From an uncultured Collinsella sp. (lineage in GTDB: Bacteria; Actinomycetota; Coriobacteriia; Coriobacteriales; Coriobacteriaceae): DNA of 49,782 nt. The stretch covers positions 1 to 49,782 of the forward strand of contig UQIC01000015.1 of NCBI GenBank assembly GCA_900540985.1, in the 5' to 3' direction. Every line of letters begins with the position of its first letter. Within the stretch, counting starts at the first letter, position 1. Positions 48,525-49,782 of the stretch are shown here, piece by piece. The notes under the pieces are model-generated. The model saw nothing but the letters and a program-made list of their open reading frames with translations, did not search any database and was not told the DNA's origin. The position numbers and the translations under genes were made by a program.

Positions 48525-49745
48525 ATGGGGGAATTCGTGCCGCGGCCCAAAACGCTCGGAGGGGAGTCGAACCTCGAAACCCCGGTCGCAACGCAGGCTG
48601 ACGGAGCGCCGCTTTTCCGCATAAGCGACCTGTCGGCGGGCTACGAGAAGAAGGTCGTAGTCGAAGGCGTCGATCTGGAGGTTCGCGCGGGCGACGTCGT
48701 GGCGCTCATCGGGCCGAACGGCTCGGGCAAGTCGACCATCTTGAAAACCATCACACGCCATCTGGCACCGCTTGCCGGCGCGGTCGAGCTCGACGGGCGA
48801 GAGATTTCCCGATGGAAGACGGCGGAGTTCGCAAGGAGCCTTGCCGTTATGCTGACAGATCGCCCCCGGACCGAGCTCCTCACCTGCCGCGATATCGTAG
48901 AGGCGGGAAGGCATCCCTACACCGGACGAATGGGCACACTCTCGCCCGACGACCATAGCCGGGTCGACGAGGCCATGAAAACCGCACATGTGGAAGAGCT
49001 CGCCGAGCGCGACTTCATGCAGATAAGCGACGGGCAACGCCAGCGCGTCATGCTCGCACGCGCCATCGCGCAGGATCCGCGTGTGCTCGTGCTCGACGAG
49101 CCCACGTCGTATCTCGATATCCGCTACCAGATCGACCTGCTGCGAATACTTCACCACCTTGCGAAATCGCGGAATGTGGCTGTCATCATGTCCATCCACG
49201 AACTCGAGCTCGCGCAGAAAAGCGCCGACAAGGTGATTTGCGTGAAGGACGGCCGGGTCTTCCGCGCCGGCGCACCCGAGGACATATTCACGCGCGAGAC
49301 GATTGGCGAGCTCTACGGCCTTCAACATGGCACCTTCAACGAGCGCTTCGGCAGCGTGGAAATTGGGCGCCCACACGGCGATGCGCACACGTTCGTCATC
49401 GCCGGCGCAGGTACGGGGTCGGCTGTGTTTCGCCAGCTCATCCGGCAGGGCAAGGCGTTCTACGCGGGCGTTCTGCACGAAGGGGACATCGACTGCGAGC
49501 TCGCGCGCGACCTGGCGACGGAATGCGTGGCCGAGCGCGCCTTCGAGCCGATCGGGGATAAAACCATAGCCCGCGCCAAAGAGCTCCTCGTCCACTGCGC
49601 GCGCCTTATCGTGTGCCCCGCCGCCTTCGGCACCATAAACGCCCGCAACGCAGAGCTCGTCGAGTTCGCACGCTCGCATGGTATCGAGGTCATGCGAGCG
49701 TGCGAAGACGCATCGGAGGATTCCAATGTGGAGTGGGAAGGATAA
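48525..49745 (+). CDS. BtuD/FecE-type ABC ATPase with C-terminal Rossmann-like extension
   Basis: ATPase of 406 residues. Walker A is GPNGSGKST (63-71). The signature is MQISDGQRQRVMLARA (about 165-180), with ISDGQ in place of LSGGQ. Walker B is VLVLDEPTSYLD and the H-loop is IMSIHELELA. The nucleotide-binding domain ends near residue 275; the remaining 130 residues form a separate domain beginning GSVEIGRPHGDAHTFVIAGA, with VCPAAFGTINARNAEL later. This is a glycine-rich Rossmann-like fold by appearance, seen in some clostridial FecE-type ATPases but without a known role. ATG 48525 abuts the permease stop. Confidence 0.88.
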   Translation: MGEFVPRPKTLGGESNLETPVATQADGAPLFRISDLSAGYEKKVVVEGVDLEVRAGDVVALIGPNGSGKSTILKTITRHLAPLAGAVELDGREISRWKTAEFARSLAVMLTDRPRTELLTCRDIVEAGRHPYTGRMGTLSPDDHSRVDEAMKTAHVEELAERDFMQISDGQRQRVMLARAIAQDPRVLVLDEPTSYLDIRYQIDLLRILHHLAKSRNVAVIMSIHELELAQKSADKVICVKDGRVFRAGAPEDIFTRETIGELYGLQHGTFNERFGSVEIGRPHGDAHTFVIAGAGTGSAVFRQLIRQGKAFYAGVLHEGDIDCELARDLATECVAERAFEPIGDKTIARAKELLVHCARLIVCPAAFGTINARNAELVEFARSHGIEVMRACEDASEDSNVEWEG

Positions 49746-49782
49746 ACTGGACTTTCTTTTTAGGATCCTCAAGCGTATTGCC
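49726..49782 (+). CDS. Start of a further gene in the cbiK operon (partial, unknown)
   Basis: ATG at 49726 is preceded at good spacing by CGGAGGATTCCA, one of the strongest ribosome-binding sites in the window. It opens MWSGKDKLDFLFRILKRIA up to the edge. It overlaps the ATPase gene by 20 bases in another frame. Only 19 codons are visible, too few to name a function; coupling with the transporter is likely. Confidence 0.55.
   Translation, partial: MWSGKDKLDFLFRILKRIA

Overview
The window reads as the chromosome of a high-GC, anaerobic Gram-positive bacterium. The best guess is class Coriobacteriia, possibly a Collinsella-like gut bacterium. This is inferred from three things: the Gram-positive style translation cluster with a zinc-type S14, the ygeW/ygeY/hyuA/yqeB/yqeC purine-associated genes, and a clostridial-looking B12 cluster. 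No rRNA, tRNA or CRISPR was seen.

Region 1 (1-12.4 kb, minus strand): the start of argR (cut by the window edge), a degenerate GT2 protein, truA, and then the distal spc plus alpha ribosomal cluster in the order rplE-rpsZ-rpsH-rplF-rplR-rpsE-rpmD-rplO-secY-adk-map-infA-rpmJ-rpsM-rpsK-rpsD-rpoA-rplQ, ending at a textbook terminator. The genes that normally precede rplE (rplX, rplN, rpsQ and the S10 block) are absent. A promoter-like sequence and a palindromic repeat stand in their place.

Region 2 (12.7-20.4 kb): a selenium/molybdenum hydroxylase maturation and purine/amide catabolism set (xdhC, yqeB, divergent yqeC, hyuA-type amidohydrolase, mocA, ygeW, ygeY) split over several transcription units. 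It resembles the E. coli yge/yqe region, without the hydroxylase subunits or ygeX.

Region 3 (20.4-27.7 kb, plus strand): a fused L-serine dehydratase with a strongly structured leader, an L,D-transpeptidase, and a three-gene MacA/MacB-type ABC export system.

Region 4 (27.9-43.8 kb, minus strand): a tightly overlapped, visibly GC-richer cobalamin operon, cobM-cbiD-(cbiL remnant)-cbiG-cobJ-cbiET-cbiA-cobT-cobU-cobS-cobU/cobC-cbiB-cobD-cobQ-btuR-cbiC-cbiJ, covering the anaerobic corrin ring steps, adenosylation and nucleotide-loop assembly. Two steps look damaged or switchable. cbiL is reduced to 77 codons by an in-frame internal deletion. cbiG is interrupted at its domain linker by a stop codon lying between two runs of 14 C.

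Region 5 (44.0-49.8 kb, plus strand): a consensus promoter and a cobalamin riboswitch drive a divergent operon for an exported lipoprotein CbiK cobaltochelatase, a small lipoprotein, and a BtuFCD-like ABC importer. A further gene begins at the window edge.

Three copies of a roughly 65-bp palindrome (12.63, 15.42 and 27.74 kb) sit at the borders between these modules. The last abuts an IS21-transposase-like remnant beside the cobalamin cluster, which hints at repeat-associated rearrangement or acquisition.
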